Origin: an uncultured Bacteroidia bacterium
GTDB taxonomy: Bacteria; Bacteroidota; Bacteroidia; Bacteroidales; Prolixibacteraceae
DNA length: 64,000 nt
Direction: 5' to 3'
Assembly: GCA_903897145.1 (NCBI GenBank)
Contig: CAIUAN010000038.1
Location: forward strand, 1-64,000
Each line of letters opens with the position of its first letter. The first letter of the stretch is position 1. Below, in pieces: positions 36,125 to 46,861 of this stretch. Under the pieces are notes generated by a model that was given only the letters and a program-made list of their open reading frames with translations, did no database searches and was not told the DNA's origin. A program made the position numbers and the translations under genes.

Positions 36125-39055
36125 ATGAAAAACAGCATCCTATTCGAAAAACTATCTAAGTCAATTGACGGTGAGCTTTATAGTGATAAAGCGCATCGGA
36201 TCATCTATGCTACAGATGCTTCTTCTTATCGGGAATTACCTTTAGCGGTGGTCCTTCCAAAGAGTAAAGAGGATGTCAAAAAGGTCTTAACTTTCGCTCA
36301 AGAGCACAAAACTTCTGTTATACCACGTGGTGCTGGAACCTCACTTGCAGGCCAAGTTGTAGGGCCAGGAATTGTAATCGACATCTCTAAATATCTAGAT
36401 CGCATCATTGAATTCAACAAAGATGAGCGATGGGTTGTTGTGGAGCCAGGTGTGAACTTAGCAGAACTAAACATATACCTAAAGCCATATGGTCTGCAGT
36501 TTGGACCAGAGACCTCAACAAGTAATCGTTGTCGTATTGGTGGCATGCTTGGGAATAACTCATGCGGTCTAAGGTCAATTGTTTATGGCAGTGTGCGGGA
36601 ACATGTCCTTGAGGTTGAAACCATTTTAGCCGATGGTTCTGAAGTTACTTTTGGTCCCTTATCAAAAGCTGAATTCAGAGCCAAATGCGAGAGTGAACTA
36701 TCAACACTTGAGACCCAGATATATCAACAGATTCAAACGGTATTAGAGAATAAACTCACAAGAAATCTCATCACCGAAGTCTTTCCGGAACGCGAAGTAT
36801 CTCGAAGAAACATGGGTTATGCCGTGGATGCACTAATGGAAACAGATCCATTTATTGAAAATGGTGTCCCATTTAACTTTTCTAAGTTGTTAGCGGGCTC
36901 TGAGGGAACCTTAGCATTCACCACTTCCATAAAATTAAATCTCCTCCCCTTACCGCCAAAGATAAAATGTGTGGTTCCAGTGCATTTCACCTCTTTAGAA
37001 GAGGCTTTAGATGCGAATATCATCATCTTAAATCACAAGCCATTAGCCATTGAGCTTATGGATGACATCATCATGGATTGCACTAAAGAGAGCAGTTCTC
37101 AACGTGAAAATCGATTCTTTATTTCTGGAGATCCGAAGGCCATCTTGATGGTTGAGTTTGCTGCAGAATCACTTGAAGAGATTGAAGAGTGGTATAAAAA
37201 ATTAATTAAAGATCTTACAAAGGTATCGTTAGGCTTCCATTTTCCATTAGTTCTAGGCGACGATCAGATAAAAAAAGTATGGGAATTACGTACCGCTGGA
37301 TTGGGGCTATTATCGAATATCCCAGGCGATAAAAGAAGTACAACCGTTATTGAGGATACCGCAGTCTCACCCCAAAGGCTGCCTGCTTATATTGCTGAAT
37401 TCAAGACAGTGATTGCAAAATACAACCTTAGTTGTGTCTATTATGCCCATGCAGCGGCTGGAGAGCTTCATCTCAGGCCCTTATTAAATTTAAAAACGGA
37501 AGAAGATCAGAAGATCTATGCCTCGTTGGCCCAAGATGTGGCTGAGCTTGTAAAAAAACACAGAGGATCATTATCTGGTGAACATGGCGATGGAAGGCTA
37601 AGAGGATCTTTTATTCCCTTCATGTTTGGTGAGGAGATATATAGCATATTCAAAGAGATTAAGCATACGTGGGATCCATTGAATATTCTAAATCCAGGAA
37701 AAATAACCGACGTTCCTCCGATTACTCAGAACCTTCGTTTTGAGGTTGCCAATCGGTACCCAGAGATAGCTACAAACTTTAGTTTCGCTTCAACGCACGG
37801 ATTCTTAAGGGCTGTTGAACAATGTAATGGATCGGCAGACTGCAGAAAATCGGAGCTTATAGGAGGAACGATGTGTCCAACTTATATGGCCACTCGAGAT
37901 GAAGATCAGACTACGCGTGCTAGAGCTAATCTGCTTCGGGAATATATGCATCACTCGAAAAAAAACAAACCTCTTGTTCAAAAAGAGATTTATAAGATTT
38001 TAGACCTCTGCATATCATGCAAGGGATGCAAAGGCGAATGCCCTTCTGATATTGACATGGCTAAGATAAAAGCTGAATTCATGCAGCATTATAACGATGA
38101 ACATGGAACTCCACTTCGCTCTTCATTAATAGCTTACCTGCCTCGCATGGGTAATTTAGCCATAGCTTTAAGACCTATCACGAATTTCCTATTATCTAAA
38201 TCGTGGTTTACTCAAATGATAGGTTTTCATCCAGACAGGAAATTACCAAGTTATTCAGCTCAAACGCTAACGCGATGGGCTAAAAAAACGCCCAAACAAA
38301 CTGGATTAAAGCGCAAAGTGTACTTGTTTGCAGATGAGTTTACTAATTTTCAAGAGACTCAGATTGGCATCAAAGCAATACTACTCCTCAATCAATTGGG
38401 ATACGAAGTGATCATTCCGAAACATCGGGAGAGTGGACGGACTTATTTATCTAAGGGACTTGTCCGTGAAGCAAAAAAGATTGCGGTTGAAAATATAAAT
38501 CTATTAAAAGGGATTATCAGTGCCGAGACTCCATTAATTGGCATTGAACCCTCAACGATATTAACCTTTAGAGATGAATATCCTGAATTAGTTGACCCAT
38601 CATTGACGAGCGATGCGATCGCCTTAGGCAAAAATGCACTGCTATTTGACGAGTTTTTTGTTCAGGAGATGGAAAAAGGACATATCAGAGCCGATCAGTT
38701 CTCTAGTGAGAAAAAGGATATCAAACTTCACACGCATTGCCAGCAAAAGGCACTTGCCTCTTCCCTATCGACACGCCAAATGCTTATGCTACCAGAAAAC
38801 TATGCGGTACAAGAATTAAAAACTGGATGTTGCGGTATGGCTGGATCTTTCGGATATGAAAAGGAGCATTACAAACTATCGATGCAGATTGGAGAGATGA
38901 TTTTATTCCCTGAAATAAGAAAGAGTGAAGCTTCAGACATCCTATCGACCTCAGGCACAAGCTGTCGTCATCAGATAAAGGATGGAACAGGACGATCGGC
39001 ACTTCATCCTATCGAGGTCATGTACAATGCCGTTTTAACCTCCAAAGAGATCTAG
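36125..39055 (+). CDS. FAD-linked oxidase fused to Fe-S protein: D-2-hydroxyacid (D-lactate type) dehydrogenase
   Basis: 976 residues from the ATG at 36125 (the upstream TTG lies in a terminator). The N-terminal half is a VAO-type FAD domain (PRGAGTSLAGQVVGPGIVIDISK, about 70-92; NNSCGLRS, about 140-150) with an FAD-oxidase C domain (GEHGDGRLRGSFIPFMFG, near 485). A 4Fe-4S segment (LCISCKGCKGECPSD, near 635) and a C-terminal CCG/heterodisulfide-reductase-like domain (GCCGMAGSFGYE, near 900) follow. This resembles fused GlcD-GlpC proteins such as quinone-linked D-lactate or D-2-hydroxyglutarate dehydrogenases. The exact substrate is not fixed by sequence. It lies just beyond the lar operon on the opposite strand. 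Confidence 0.87.
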   Translation: MKNSILFEKLSKSIDGELYSDKAHRIIYATDASSYRELPLAVVLPKSKEDVKKVLTFAQEHKTSVIPRGAGTSLAGQVVGPGIVIDISKYLDRIIEFNKDERWVVVEPGVNLAELNIYLKPYGLQFGPETSTSNRCRIGGMLGNNSCGLRSIVYGSVREHVLEVETILADGSEVTFGPLSKAEFRAKCESELSTLETQIYQQIQTVLENKLTRNLITEVFPEREVSRRNMGYAVDALMETDPFIENGVPFNFSKLLAGSEGTLAFTTSIKLNLLPLPPKIKCVVPVHFTSLEEALDANIIILNHKPLAIELMDDIIMDCTKESSSQRENRFFISGDPKAILMVEFAAESLEEIEEWYKKLIKDLTKVSLGFHFPLVLGDDQIKKVWELRTAGLGLLSNIPGDKRSTTVIEDTAVSPQRLPAYIAEFKTVIAKYNLSCVYYAHAAAGELHLRPLLNLKTEEDQKIYASLAQDVAELVKKHRGSLSGEHGDGRLRGSFIPFMFGEEIYSIFKEIKHTWDPLNILNPGKITDVPPITQNLRFEVANRYPEIATNFSFASTHGFLRAVEQCNGSADCRKSELIGGTMCPTYMATRDEDQTTRARANLLREYMHHSKKNKPLVQKEIYKILDLCISCKGCKGECPSDIDMAKIKAEFMQHYNDEHGTPLRSSLIAYLPRMGNLAIALRPITNFLLSKSWFTQMIGFHPDRKLPSYSAQTLTRWAKKTPKQTGLKRKVYLFADEFTNFQETQIGIKAILLLNQLGYEVIIPKHRESGRTYLSKGLVREAKKIAVENINLLKGIISAETPLIGIEPSTILTFRDEYPELVDPSLTSDAIALGKNALLFDEFFVQEMEKGHIRADQFSSEKKDIKLHTHCQQKALASSLSTRQMLMLPENYAVQELKTGCCGMAGSFGYEKEHYKLSMQIGEMILFPEIRKSEASDILSTSGTSCRHQIKDGTGRSALHPIEVMYNAVLTSKEI

Positions 39056-39065
39056 AAACAATAGC

Positions 39066-39914
39066 CTATTTGCGGTATACGACTGGTGGATGTGTGAGGG
39101 CATGATAGATTAGCCATGCTCCAGCCAATGCAAACGGAATACTTAAGATCTGACCCATATTTAGGCTCATACCCGATTCAAATGCCTCTTGATTTTCTTT
39201 GATAAATTCAATTAAAAATCGAGTAAGAAATACGCCAACTAGAAATACGCCTGTCTGAAAACCTAAACGATCTTTAAGGTCTTTGGTTTTGTAATAGAAA
39301 TACATCAAAAGTCCAAAAGTGATCAAATAGCAGATTGCCTCATAGATCATTGTGGGATGTTTTGCAATGGTCTCGTTATTTCGATCAAAGATAAATCCCC
39401 ACGGTAAATTTGTGGCTACGCCATAAATCTCAGAATTCATTAGATTACCAGTTCTGATCATAGCTCCAACCAAAGCTGTAGGAACCAAAACCCGATCTAA
39501 AGTCCATAAAACAGGCAGTTTCGTAATTTTCTTTGAAAAAATCCAGATCGCAATGATAATACCAATTGCTCCTCCATGACTAGCAAGACCCTGGAAACCT
39601 ACAAATTTATAGCCATCCTCACCCTTTGCGATCGGGAGAAATATCTCGATTAGATGTTGTGAATAATAATCCCATCCATAAAAAAGCACATGACCTAACC
39701 TAGCACCTATAATGGTTGCAACGATCAGATAGACAAATACGATCTCAACTAAAGCAGGATCTGAACCTTCATGTTTAAACATCCGAGTAAGGATAGAAAA
39801 ACCGAATGTAAAGCCTAGGGCAAACATCAAACCATACCATCGAATGGATATTGAGCCGATACTGAAAAATTCAGGACTCGCATTCCAATGTATTGCCAAA
39901 AGTGTATTCATCAT
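39066..39914 (-). CDS. lgt: Prolipoprotein diacylglyceryl transferase
   Basis: Inner-membrane enzyme attaching diacylglyceryl from phosphatidylglycerol to the lipobox cysteine of prolipoproteins. 282 residues, about seven membrane segments, with the family signature GLASHGGAIGI in the centre, GARLGHVLFYGWDYY before it and a G-MIRTGNLMNSEIYG segment. It starts 11 bases downstream of secA in the same direction, so the two export genes are likely co-transcribed. Confidence 0.95.
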   Translation of the reverse strand: MMNTLLAIHWNASPEFFSIGSISIRWYGLMFALGFTFGFSILTRMFKHEGSDPALVEIVFVYLIVATIIGARLGHVLFYGWDYYSQHLIEIFLPIAKGEDGYKFVGFQGLASHGGAIGIIIAIWIFSKKITKLPVLWTLDRVLVPTALVGAMIRTGNLMNSEIYGVATNLPWGFIFDRNNETIAKHPTMIYEAICYLITFGLLMYFYYKTKDLKDRLGFQTGVFLVGVFLTRFLIEFIKENQEAFESGMSLNMGQILSIPFALAGAWLIYHALTHPPVVYRK

Positions 39915-39925
39915 AAACCAGTTTA

Positions 39926-42900
39926 TTAATCAACTAGACCGTGTCCGTGACAATTCTTAAATTTCTTTCCACTACCGCAAGGGCATGCTTCATTACGACC
40001 AACTTTGGGGGCTACACGTATAGGCTGAACATGTTTCTCTTCTTGCTGACTAGCAGGAGAGCTCGCTGAAACATCGCTTTTCTCTTCACGATATTTGGAT
40101 CTGTCAGTCTGACGACGAGCGGCAGGAGCTTCTTTAACTTGTTCTGCATCATTGATCGGAATCTGTCCTTTCATCAACGTAGAAACAACTCCTTTATTCA
40201 CTCGCTCCATCATCGCCTTAAACAGGTTAAATGATTCAAGTTTATAAATCAACAATGGATCTTTCTGCTCATAAGAAGCATTCTGAACCGAAGTCCGTAG
40301 CTCATCTAATTCTCTTAGATTCTCTTTCCAATGCTCATCAATAGTTGCTAAGATCACCTGTTGTTCGTATGATTTAACTAAATCTTGACCTTCACTCTTG
40401 TATGCCTTTTCAAGATTTGTAATGATATTAAACAGTCTTAGACCATCTGTAATCGGAACAACAATATTGTTATACATATGACCTTTGGTCTCAAACACAT
40501 CTTTCACAACGGGCATAGCCTGCTTGGCTATTGCTTGAGATTTACGGTTGAAATTAGCTGTTGCTGCCTGGTATATTTTTTCGGTCAAATCTTCAGGCTT
40601 CAAACTATTTAGCTCTCTTTCGTCAACGGGACTATCAAGCGATAGCGAGCGGATCAGTTCAAGTCTAAAATCTTCAAATCCCTCTTCGCCATTTGGTTCA
40701 TATTCAGCTGCAATTGCATCACTGATATCGTAGATCATATTTAAGATATCGACATCAATACGTTCGCCATAAAGGGCATGCTTTCTTTTCTTATAAATCA
40801 CCTCGCGTTGTGAATTCATCACATCGTCGTATTCAAGCAAACGTTTACGTATACCGAAGTTATTCTCTTCAACTTTTTTCTGCGCACGCTCGATTGCATT
40901 GGTAATCATAGAGTGCTGGATGACCTCGCCATCTTTCAAACCCAGCTTATCCATGATTCGAACAATTCGATCCGAAGAGAAAAGTCGCATAAGATCGTCC
41001 TCTAAAGAGACAAAGAACTGTGATGAACCTGGATCACCTTGACGACCAGAACGGCCTCTAAGCTGACGGTCCACACGACGAGACTCATGTCTTTCTGTAC
41101 CAATAATGGCTAATCCACCCAATTCGCGAGTTTCAGGTGTAAGCTTGATATCTGTTCCACGACCAGCCATATTGGTTGCGATGGTAACCATACCTAGCTT
41201 TCCAGCTTCAGCCACAATATCAGCCTCTCTTTGATGCAGTTTTGCATTCAGCACTTGATGCTTGATGCCTCTCATCTGAAGCATCCGACTTAATAATTCA
41301 GAGATCTCAACCGAAGTAGTACCGACAAGCATCGGTTGTCCGATCGTATTTAACCTTACAATCTCATCAATAATGGCATTGTATTTCTCCTTTTTGGTCT
41401 TATAAACAAGATCTTCAAAGTCTTTACGAACGATTGGACGATTGGTTGGAATAACAACAACCTCTAATTTATAGATATCCCATAGCTCACCCGCTTCAGT
41501 TTCTGCTGTTCCAGTCATACCAGATAGCTTGTGGTACATTCTGAAATAGTTCTGAAGAGTAATGGTTGCAAAGGTCTGCGTAGCATCTTCAATCTTTACA
41601 TGTTCTTTCGCCTCAATAGCTTGATGCAGACCATCTGAATAGCGGCGACCTTCCATGATACGACCAGTCTGCTCATCCACAATTTTCACCTTACCATCCA
41701 TAAGAACGTATTCAACGTCCTTCTCAAACATCGTATAGGCTTTTAATAGCTGATTCACCGTATGAACTCGTTCCGATTTCACAGCAAAATTTTGCAGCAA
41801 GACATCTTTTTGCTCTAAGCGATCTGAATCACTAAGATTTTTATCATTTTGAATATCGGCTATTTCTGCGCCAACATCAGGAAGAACGAAGAAACCGTTG
41901 TCTTCGTTATCTGTTGATAGGATTTCTATTCCATTATCAGTCAACTCAATAGAGTTCAACTTCTCTTCGATCACAAAAAATAGTGGATCGGTAGCCACAT
42001 GCATATTCTTGTTGTTATCTTGCATGTAGTAGTTTTCCATCTTAAGCATCTTGGCTTTATTCCCCTCCTCACTTAAGAAACGAATCAGTGGTTTATGCTT
42101 AGGTAGACCTTTATAAGCTCTAAATAAGGCCAAGGCACCCTCTTCAGATTCCTTACTATTATCAGAGCCAATTTTCTTTTTTGCTTCAACAAGATAATTA
42201 CCAACAAGATCACGCTGAGCTTTAACTAGTCTTTCAACTGGGGCTTTTAGCGCATCAAACAACTGATTTTCCCCTTTAGGAACTGGTCCAGAGATGATAA
42301 GAGGTGTACGAGCGTCATCAATCAAGACAGAATCAACCTCATCAACGATCGCATAATGGTGTTTGCGCTGAACAAGATCGGCTGGACTAACAGCCATATT
42401 ATCTCGCAAATAATCAAATCCAAATTCATTATTTGTGCCAAAGGTGATATCGGCTTCGTAAGCTTTTCTCCGTTCTGGTGAGTTAGGTTGATGTTTATCG
42501 ATACAATCAACAGAAATACCGTGGAATTGATAGATAGGACCCATCCATTCGGAGTCACGTTTTGCCAAGTAATCATTGACAGTAACCACATGAACGCCCC
42601 GTCCAGCTAATGCGTTTAAGAATACAGGAAGTGTAGCCACAAGGGTCTTTCCTTCACCGGTTCCCATCTCAGAGATTTTTCCGTTGTGAAGAACGATACC
42701 GCCGATGAGCTGCACATCGTAATGGAGCATATTCCATTTCTGCGCCGAACCGCCAGCATTCCATTCGCTTTTGTAAATAGCCTTATCCCCTTTTATTTCA
42801 ACAAAATCAGTACTTGCAGCTAAATTCCGATCGAATTCGGTAGCTGAGACCTCAATTTTATCGTTCTCCATCAATCGACGAGCCGTATCTTTTACAATTG

Positions 42901-43243
42901 AAAAAGCTGTTGGAAGTATCTCTGTTAAGATCTCTTCTATCTTTTTTAGAATCGTCTCTTCAAGTTTATCAATTCGATCGTAAATCTTCTCCCCTTCTTC
43001 AAGGGCAAGCTCACCACTCTCAGCTTTTGCCTTAAGCTCAGCTATCTCGTCCTCTTCTTGTTTTATGTAGGTCGTTATCTTTTCTTTAAGTGCTGCTGAC
43101 TCTTCACGCAATTGATCATTGGTCAGGGATGGAAATCGAAGGTATTCCTGCTTGATATTTTCCAATATCGGCATGATCTCTTTGATGTCTTTCTGGGATT
43201 TATTTCCAAAAAAGCTGGATAGAATCTTATTTAAAAATGACAT
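39926..43243 (-). CDS. secA: Preprotein translocase motor ATPase SecA
   Basis: Motor of the Sec translocon, pushing unfolded preproteins through SecYEG. 1105 residues, long as usual in Bacteroidota because of inserts in the preprotein-binding and nucleotide-binding regions. Walker A ([14 protein letters not shown], about 190-203), DEAD-like [16 protein letters not shown] and the second-motor motifs [10 protein letters not shown] and [14 protein letters not shown] are intact. The C-terminus carries the zinc SEC-C motif ([14 protein letters not shown]). lgt follows in the same operon. A -7 box precedes it (43286-43293). Confidence 0.97.
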   Translation of the reverse strand: MSFLNKILSSFFGNKSQKDIKEIMPILENIKQEYLRFPSLTNDQLREESAALKEKITTYIKQEEDEIAELKAKAESGELALEEGEKIYDRIDKLEETILKKIEEILTEILPTAFSIVKDTARRLMENDKIEVSATEFDRNLAASTDFVEIKGDKAIYKSEWNAGGSAQKWNMLHYDVQLIGGIVLHNGKISEMGTGEGKTLVATLPVFLNALAGRGVHVVTVNDYLAKRDSEWMGPIYQFHGISVDCIDKHQPNSPERRKAYEADITFGTNNEFGFDYLRDNMAVSPADLVQRKHHYAIVDEVDSVLIDDARTPLIISGPVPKGENQLFDALKAPVERLVKAQRDLVGNYLVEAKKKIGSDNSKESEEGALALFRAYKGLPKHKPLIRFLSEEGNKAKMLKMENYYMQDNNKNMHVATDPLFFVIEEKLNSIELTDNGIEILSTDNEDNGFFVLPDVGAEIADIQNDKNLSDSDRLEQKDVLLQNFAVKSERVHTVNQLLKAYTMFEKDVEYVLMDGKVKIVDEQTGRIMEGRRYSDGLHQAIEAKEHVKIEDATQTFATITLQNYFRMYHKLSGMTGTAETEAGELWDIYKLEVVVIPTNRPIVRKDFEDLVYKTKKEKYNAIIDEIVRLNTIGQPMLVGTTSVEISELLSRMLQMRGIKHQVLNAKLHQREADIVAEAGKLGMVTIATNMAGRGTDIKLTPETRELGGLAIIGTERHESRRVDRQLRGRSGRQGDPGSSQFFVSLEDDLMRLFSSDRIVRIMDKLGLKDGEVIQHSMITNAIERAQKKVEENNFGIRKRLLEYDDVMNSQREVIYKKRKHALYGERIDVDILNMIYDISDAIAAEYEPNGEEGFEDFRLELIRSLSLDSPVDERELNSLKPEDLTEKIYQAATANFNRKSQAIAKQAMPVVKDVFETKGHMYNNIVVPITDGLRLFNIITNLEKAYKSEGQDLVKSYEQQVILATIDEHWKENLRELDELRTSVQNASYEQKDPLLIYKLESFNLFKAMMERVNKGVVSTLMKGQIPINDAEQVKEAPAARRQTDRSKYREEKSDVSASSPASQQEEKHVQPIRVAPKVGRNEACPCGSGKKFKNCHGHGLVD

Positions 43244-43285
43244 GATCTTATTTTGTGTAATTAATATCTGAAATACAATTAGCTA

Positions 43286-43293
43286 CAAAGTTA
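43286..43293 (-). promoter_or_regulatory. Putative -7 box for secA-lgt
   Basis: Minus strand reads TAACTTTG (TAnnTTTG), giving a leader of about 35 bases before secA. No obvious -33 TTG. Confidence 0.45.
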
Positions 43294-43380
43294 ACTAAAA
43301 CGTTGAAATTACCGAAATCTAAAGTGCCATTTTCGCACTTGAAGATGAGATTAAAACAAGCGCAAAACAGACTTGAATTA

Positions 43381-43420
43381 AACTAAAAAAGAACGGATTA
43401 AAGCCCGTTCTTTTTTAGTT
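43381..43420 (-). terminator. Terminator after icd
   Basis: AACTAAAAAAGAACGG (43381-43396) pairs perfectly with 43405-43420 across an 8-base loop. Its A/T part yields a U tract on the minus strand, 55 bases after the icd stop. Confidence 0.9.
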
Positions 43421-43475
43421 TATAAAATTCTAAATACCAATAAGATAAAAGAAAATATCAATTCATTACTGAGAG

Positions 43476-44711
43476 TTAATTACCCATTCTAGTGTTCATT
43501 AATTTAGCTAATTCAGCCATAAAAAGCTCAGTGGTTAAGTAGTGCTCAGGTTTTAAATCATCACCATAGATAGACAATGCAAGGTCTTTGGTCATCTTTC
43601 CGGCCTCAACAGTATCGATACATACTTGCTCAAGAAGTAATGAAAAGTCAATTAAAGCTTGATTATTATCTAACTTACCTCTAAAAGCAAGTCCACGTGT
43701 CCAAGCATAGATCGATGCAATTGGGTTTGTAGAAGTCGCCCTTCCCTTTTGATGCTCGCGATAATGACGAGTTACTGTCCCATGAGCAGCCTCAGCCTCC
43801 ATAACATCTCCATCTGGAGTCATTAAGACAGAGGTCATAAGACCCAACGAACCAAAACCTTGAGCTACGGTATCCGACTGAACATCACCATCATAGTTTT
43901 TACATGCCCAAATAAAGTTACCATTCCATTTTAAGGCAGAAGCCACCATATCATCAATTAGACGATGTTCGTAGGTAATGCCAGCTTCCTGGAATTGTTG
44001 TTTGTAAACAGCAACAAAGATCTCTTCAAAGATATCTTTAAAGAATCCATCATATTTTTTAAGAATTGTATTTTTCGTAGAGAGGTAAAGAGGCCATTTT
44101 TTGGTCAAAGCCATTTTAAAGCAGCTATGAGCAAATCCTCTGATCGACTCCTCTGTATTGTACATTGAAAGCGCTACACCAGGACCTTCAAAATGGTACA
44201 CGTCATGAACTTGAGCGCCCGATGCATCATCTGGAGTAAAAGTCATGGTTAACTTACCTGGTCTATCGACAACGATATCGGTGGCACGATATTGATCTCC
44301 AAAGGCATGACGACCAATTACAATTGGTGCAGTCCATTGCGGAATCAATCTTGGAACATTTTTAACAACGATAGGCTCTCTGAAAATTGTACCATCTAAG
44401 ATATTCCGAATTGTACCGTTCGGAGATTTGTACATTCTCTTAAGACCGAACTCAGTCATTCGCGCCTCATCAGGTGTAATGGTGGCGCATTTAATTCCAA
44501 CCTTGTACTTTTTAATTGCATGAGCAGCATCAACCGTCACCTGATCATCAGTGGCGTCACGATGCTCAATACCTAGATCGTAATATTTAATATCAATATC
44601 TAGAAAAGGCAGGATAAGCTCTTCTCTAATCATTTTCCAGATAATTCTGGTCATTTCATCCCCATCGAGTTCCACGACAGGATTAAGTACTTTAATTTTT
44701 TGCATGGACAA
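43476..44711 (-). CDS. icd: NADP-dependent isocitrate dehydrogenase, eukaryote-like homodimeric type
   Basis: Converts isocitrate to 2-oxoglutarate, CO2 and NADPH. 411 residues with the N-terminus [45 protein letters not shown] (substrate Ser-Asn loop) and [14 protein letters not shown] (cofactor site) of the IDH1/IDH2 subfamily rather than the E. coli Icd type. It is monocistronic: it has its own -7 box and terminator. It supplies the substrate that KorAB could use. Confidence 0.95.
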   Translation of the reverse strand: MSMQKIKVLNPVVELDGDEMTRIIWKMIREELILPFLDIDIKYYDLGIEHRDATDDQVTVDAAHAIKKYKVGIKCATITPDEARMTEFGLKRMYKSPNGTIRNILDGTIFREPIVVKNVPRLIPQWTAPIVIGRHAFGDQYRATDIVVDRPGKLTMTFTPDDASGAQVHDVYHFEGPGVALSMYNTEESIRGFAHSCFKMALTKKWPLYLSTKNTILKKYDGFFKDIFEEIFVAVYKQQFQEAGITYEHRLIDDMVASALKWNGNFIWACKNYDGDVQSDTVAQGFGSLGLMTSVLMTPDGDVMEAEAAHGTVTRHYREHQKGRATSTNPIASIYAWTRGLAFRGKLDNNQALIDFSLLLEQVCIDTVEAGKMTKDLALSIYGDDLKPEHYLTTELFMAELAKLMNTRMGN

Positions 44712-44876
44712 AATTTTACATTAAAAACTAGAAACTATACTTTTAAAGCAGAAACCAGCTAACGACCTTGCTATCTTGAAGGAATAAGCCTAAACGAATA
44801 AGGAATCGCTTTGACAATTTAACCTATTACTATAGCATTGGCTAATTTTGAAAACAAGAGAATTTGAATTCGGGTA

Positions 44877-44884
44877 CAAAAGTA
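44877..44884 (-). promoter_or_regulatory. Putative promoter -7 box for icd
   Basis: Minus strand reads TACTTTTG. A TTTG (CAAA at 44907-44910) lies 22 bases upstream, close to the usual -33 distance though inside the end of dnaX. The leader would be about 160 bases. Confidence 0.45.
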
Positions 44885-44895
44885 ATCACTGTAAT

Positions 44896-45585
44896 TTAAT
44901 AATGCTCAAAATCTAAGCCAAATTTTGACTTTAATAATGCTAAAGATGGATATTTACCGACTAATACATTCCACTTCTCCTCATCAGTATAGGGGATATC
45001 AGATTTTGGAGCCAAATCATCCGATACTTTAAACGTTATTTCAATAGCTTGATTTTCTAGTTTGCGCCGAAGAAAACCAAGTAATTTAGGTTTCAAATCT
45101 AAGGTTAAACGGTTAAATTGCAATTCAGTATCAAGTTCATAAAGTATTTCCCATTCGCCAACTATCTGTGGTTCTCTAGCACTTAGGGCTGATTTAAGCT
45201 GTGGAGCCTCAACCGCACTTACAAATGTTAACCATGCGACTAACAGCTGAGCTAATTCAAACGGTTTTTCAATCATGGAATCTCCATAAACGTCTCCGAT
45301 CGGATCAGCAATTTCTCCAAGGTTTGAATCTTTGGGCAGATCGCTTAAAGCATCTAAGATCGATGGTGTAGCGAATAAACTTCGGGCAACCGGCTTTCGA
45401 GGAGCAGATATAGAAGGAATAAGAGGAACAGGAATTGATTCTTCTGAAACTACGTCTACTGGTGCAGGAGGTGCTATTTGAGCTGGAGCAGCTATTGGAA
45501 TTGAAACATTTGAGACCTTTAACGGATCCAATTTTGAAAAAATTGGAAGCAGGGATAAAGTGGCTAAGGCGTCGTCAAGTGTTTT
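44896..45585 (-). CDS. dnaX: tau-specific C-terminal part of DnaX, reached only by a -1 frameshift
   Basis: 229 codons in the frame -1 relative to the dnaX N-terminal part, open without interruption from the A10 run to its stop. There is no ATG at its beginning; the first start-like codon is a TTG (45529-45531) and no promoter is seen. The sequence has a proline/alanine-rich linker (about the first 65 residues), then a conserved-looking alpha/beta domain of about 120 residues, the architecture of the tau C-terminus that contacts DNA polymerase alpha and DnaB. A joined product would have about 597 residues, normal for Bacteroidota DnaX. Read it as the second part of one gene. Confidence 0.8.
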   Translation of the reverse strand, partial: KTLDDALATLSLLPIFSKLDPLKVSNVSIPIAAPAQIAPPAPVDVVSEESIPVPLIPSISAPRKPVARSLFATPSILDALSDLPKDSNLGEIADPIGDVYGDSMIEKPFELAQLLVAWLTFVSAVEAPQLKSALSAREPQIVGEWEILYELDTELQFNRLTLDLKPKLLGFLRRKLENQAIEITFKVSDDLAPKSDIPYTDEEKWNVLVGKYPSLALLKSKFGLDFEHY

Positions 45586-46688
45586 TTTTTTAATAATTCT
45601 TCTAACTGAGCTATCCTAACGATGGCAAGCTCCACCAAAAAACGTTGGTTAGATGAAGTTTTATATTGGATATCGCACTCAGAAGAGAGCTGTAGAGCGC
45701 CAATTAAGAAGTTAATAGAGCATTGTGCAGCTTGTTTTTTATACCGCTCGCGTATTTCGCCTCCCACTTCAAGCAGCTGTAAGGTAATAGGATCCTGACA
45801 AATCAATAAATCGCGGAAATGCTGACCGAGTCCCATGATAAAATGGTGGGCATTAAAACCCTTATCTAAAATCTCATTAAAAATGATTAAAGTGGTTGAG
45901 ATATCAGAAGTCTGGAAGCAATCAGTCAACTTAAAATAATAGTCGTAATCTAGAACATTTAGATTGGCGATAGTGTCTTTGTAAGTAACTTTAGCGCCAC
46001 AAAAACTCACCACTTGGTCAAAAATCGAGAGTGCATCTCGCATGGCACCATCAGCTTTTTGAGCTATTATATTCAAAGCTTCCGATTCAACAACGATATT
46101 TTCTTTCTGAGCCACTTCTAGTAAATGCTTTTCTATGGCAGAAATTGAAATCCGATTGAAATCATAGATCTGACAACGAGATAATATGGTTGGTAAGATT
46201 TTATGCTTCTCCGTTGTGGCTAGAATAAAAATTGCATGAGCAGGAGGCTCTTCCAAAGTTTTTAAAAACGCGTTAAATGCTTGCGTAGAAAGCATATGAA
46301 CCTCATCGATAATATAGACACTATATTTACCCAATTGCGGAGGAATGCGTACTTTATCAACTAAGGAGCGGATATCATCGACTGAATTATTCGATGCTGC
46401 ATCTAGCTCGTGAATATTGTAGGAACGATTCTCACCAAACGATAGACATGACTCACATTTATTGCAAGGTTCTGTGTTAGGATCAAGATTAAGACAGTTG
46501 ATTGTTTTCGCAAATATTCGAGCTGAAGTAGTCTTACCTACCCCTCTAGGTCCACAGAAAAGATAGGCATGCGCGAGATGATTACTGCTAATGGCATTTT
46601 TCAATGTCGCAGTAATCGAAGTCTGACCGACCACCGTATTAAAAGTATCGGGGCGATATTTCCGTGCTGAAACGATATAATTCTCCAT
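45564..46688 (-). CDS. dnaX: DNA polymerase III gamma/tau subunit, 0-frame (gamma-like) product
   Basis: Clamp-loader ATPase. 374 residues from the ATG at 46686-46688 (MENYIVSARKYRP). An in-frame TTG 16 codons upstream is unlikely because it would cover the -7 box. Walker A GPRGVGKTTSA (about 45-55), the zinc-type cluster of cysteines in CLNLDPNTEPCNKCESC, the DEVHML Walker B and the sensor TTEKHKILPTILSRC are present. The frame ends TTA-AAA-AAA-AAA-CAC and stops eight codons after the A-run, giving a gamma-length protein. The remaining domain continues in the -1 frame. Confidence 0.92.
   Translation of the reverse strand: MENYIVSARKYRPDTFNTVVGQTSITATLKNAISSNHLAHAYLFCGPRGVGKTTSARIFAKTINCLNLDPNTEPCNKCESCLSFGENRSYNIHELDAASNNSVDDIRSLVDKVRIPPQLGKYSVYIIDEVHMLSTQAFNAFLKTLEEPPAHAIFILATTEKHKILPTILSRCQIYDFNRISISAIEKHLLEVAQKENIVVESEALNIIAQKADGAMRDALSIFDQVVSFCGAKVTYKDTIANLNVLDYDYYFKLTDCFQTSDISTTLIIFNEILDKGFNAHHFIMGLGQHFRDLLICQDPITLQLLEVGGEIRERYKKQAAQCSINFLIGALQLSSECDIQYKTSSNQRFLVELAIVRIAQLEELLKKKHLTTP
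45582..45591 (-). promoter_or_regulatory. A10 slippery run in dnaX (candidate frameshift site)
   Basis: Ten consecutive A on the coding strand; in frame it reads TTA-AAA-AAA-AAA, so a canonical A_AAA_AAA heptamer is present. A -1 ribosomal slip, or one extra A from RNA polymerase slippage, would join the two dnaX parts. I see no strong downstream stem-loop or upstream Shine-Dalgarno stimulator. Confidence 0.7.
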
Positions 46689-46715
46689 AGGGTAATAAAG
46701 GCGTATTCTGGGAGT

Positions 46716-46723
46716 CAAATATA
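46716..46723 (-). promoter_or_regulatory. Putative promoter for dnaX
   Basis: Minus strand -7 box TATATTTG, with TTTG (CAAA at 46742-46745) 18 bases upstream as the -33 element. Predicted start about 20 bases before the ATG at 46688, supporting that start. Confidence 0.5.
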
Positions 46724-46861
46724 TTACTTTTTCCAACCCTTCAAACGGAAGGTCTTAATAAGTTATCAACGAAATAGAGTATATTCGAACATTTAATCTT
46801 CACAATTGTTGTTGAATCAATATTAAGTCGTTAATTTTAAACAATTAAAACCTTTTGTAAT

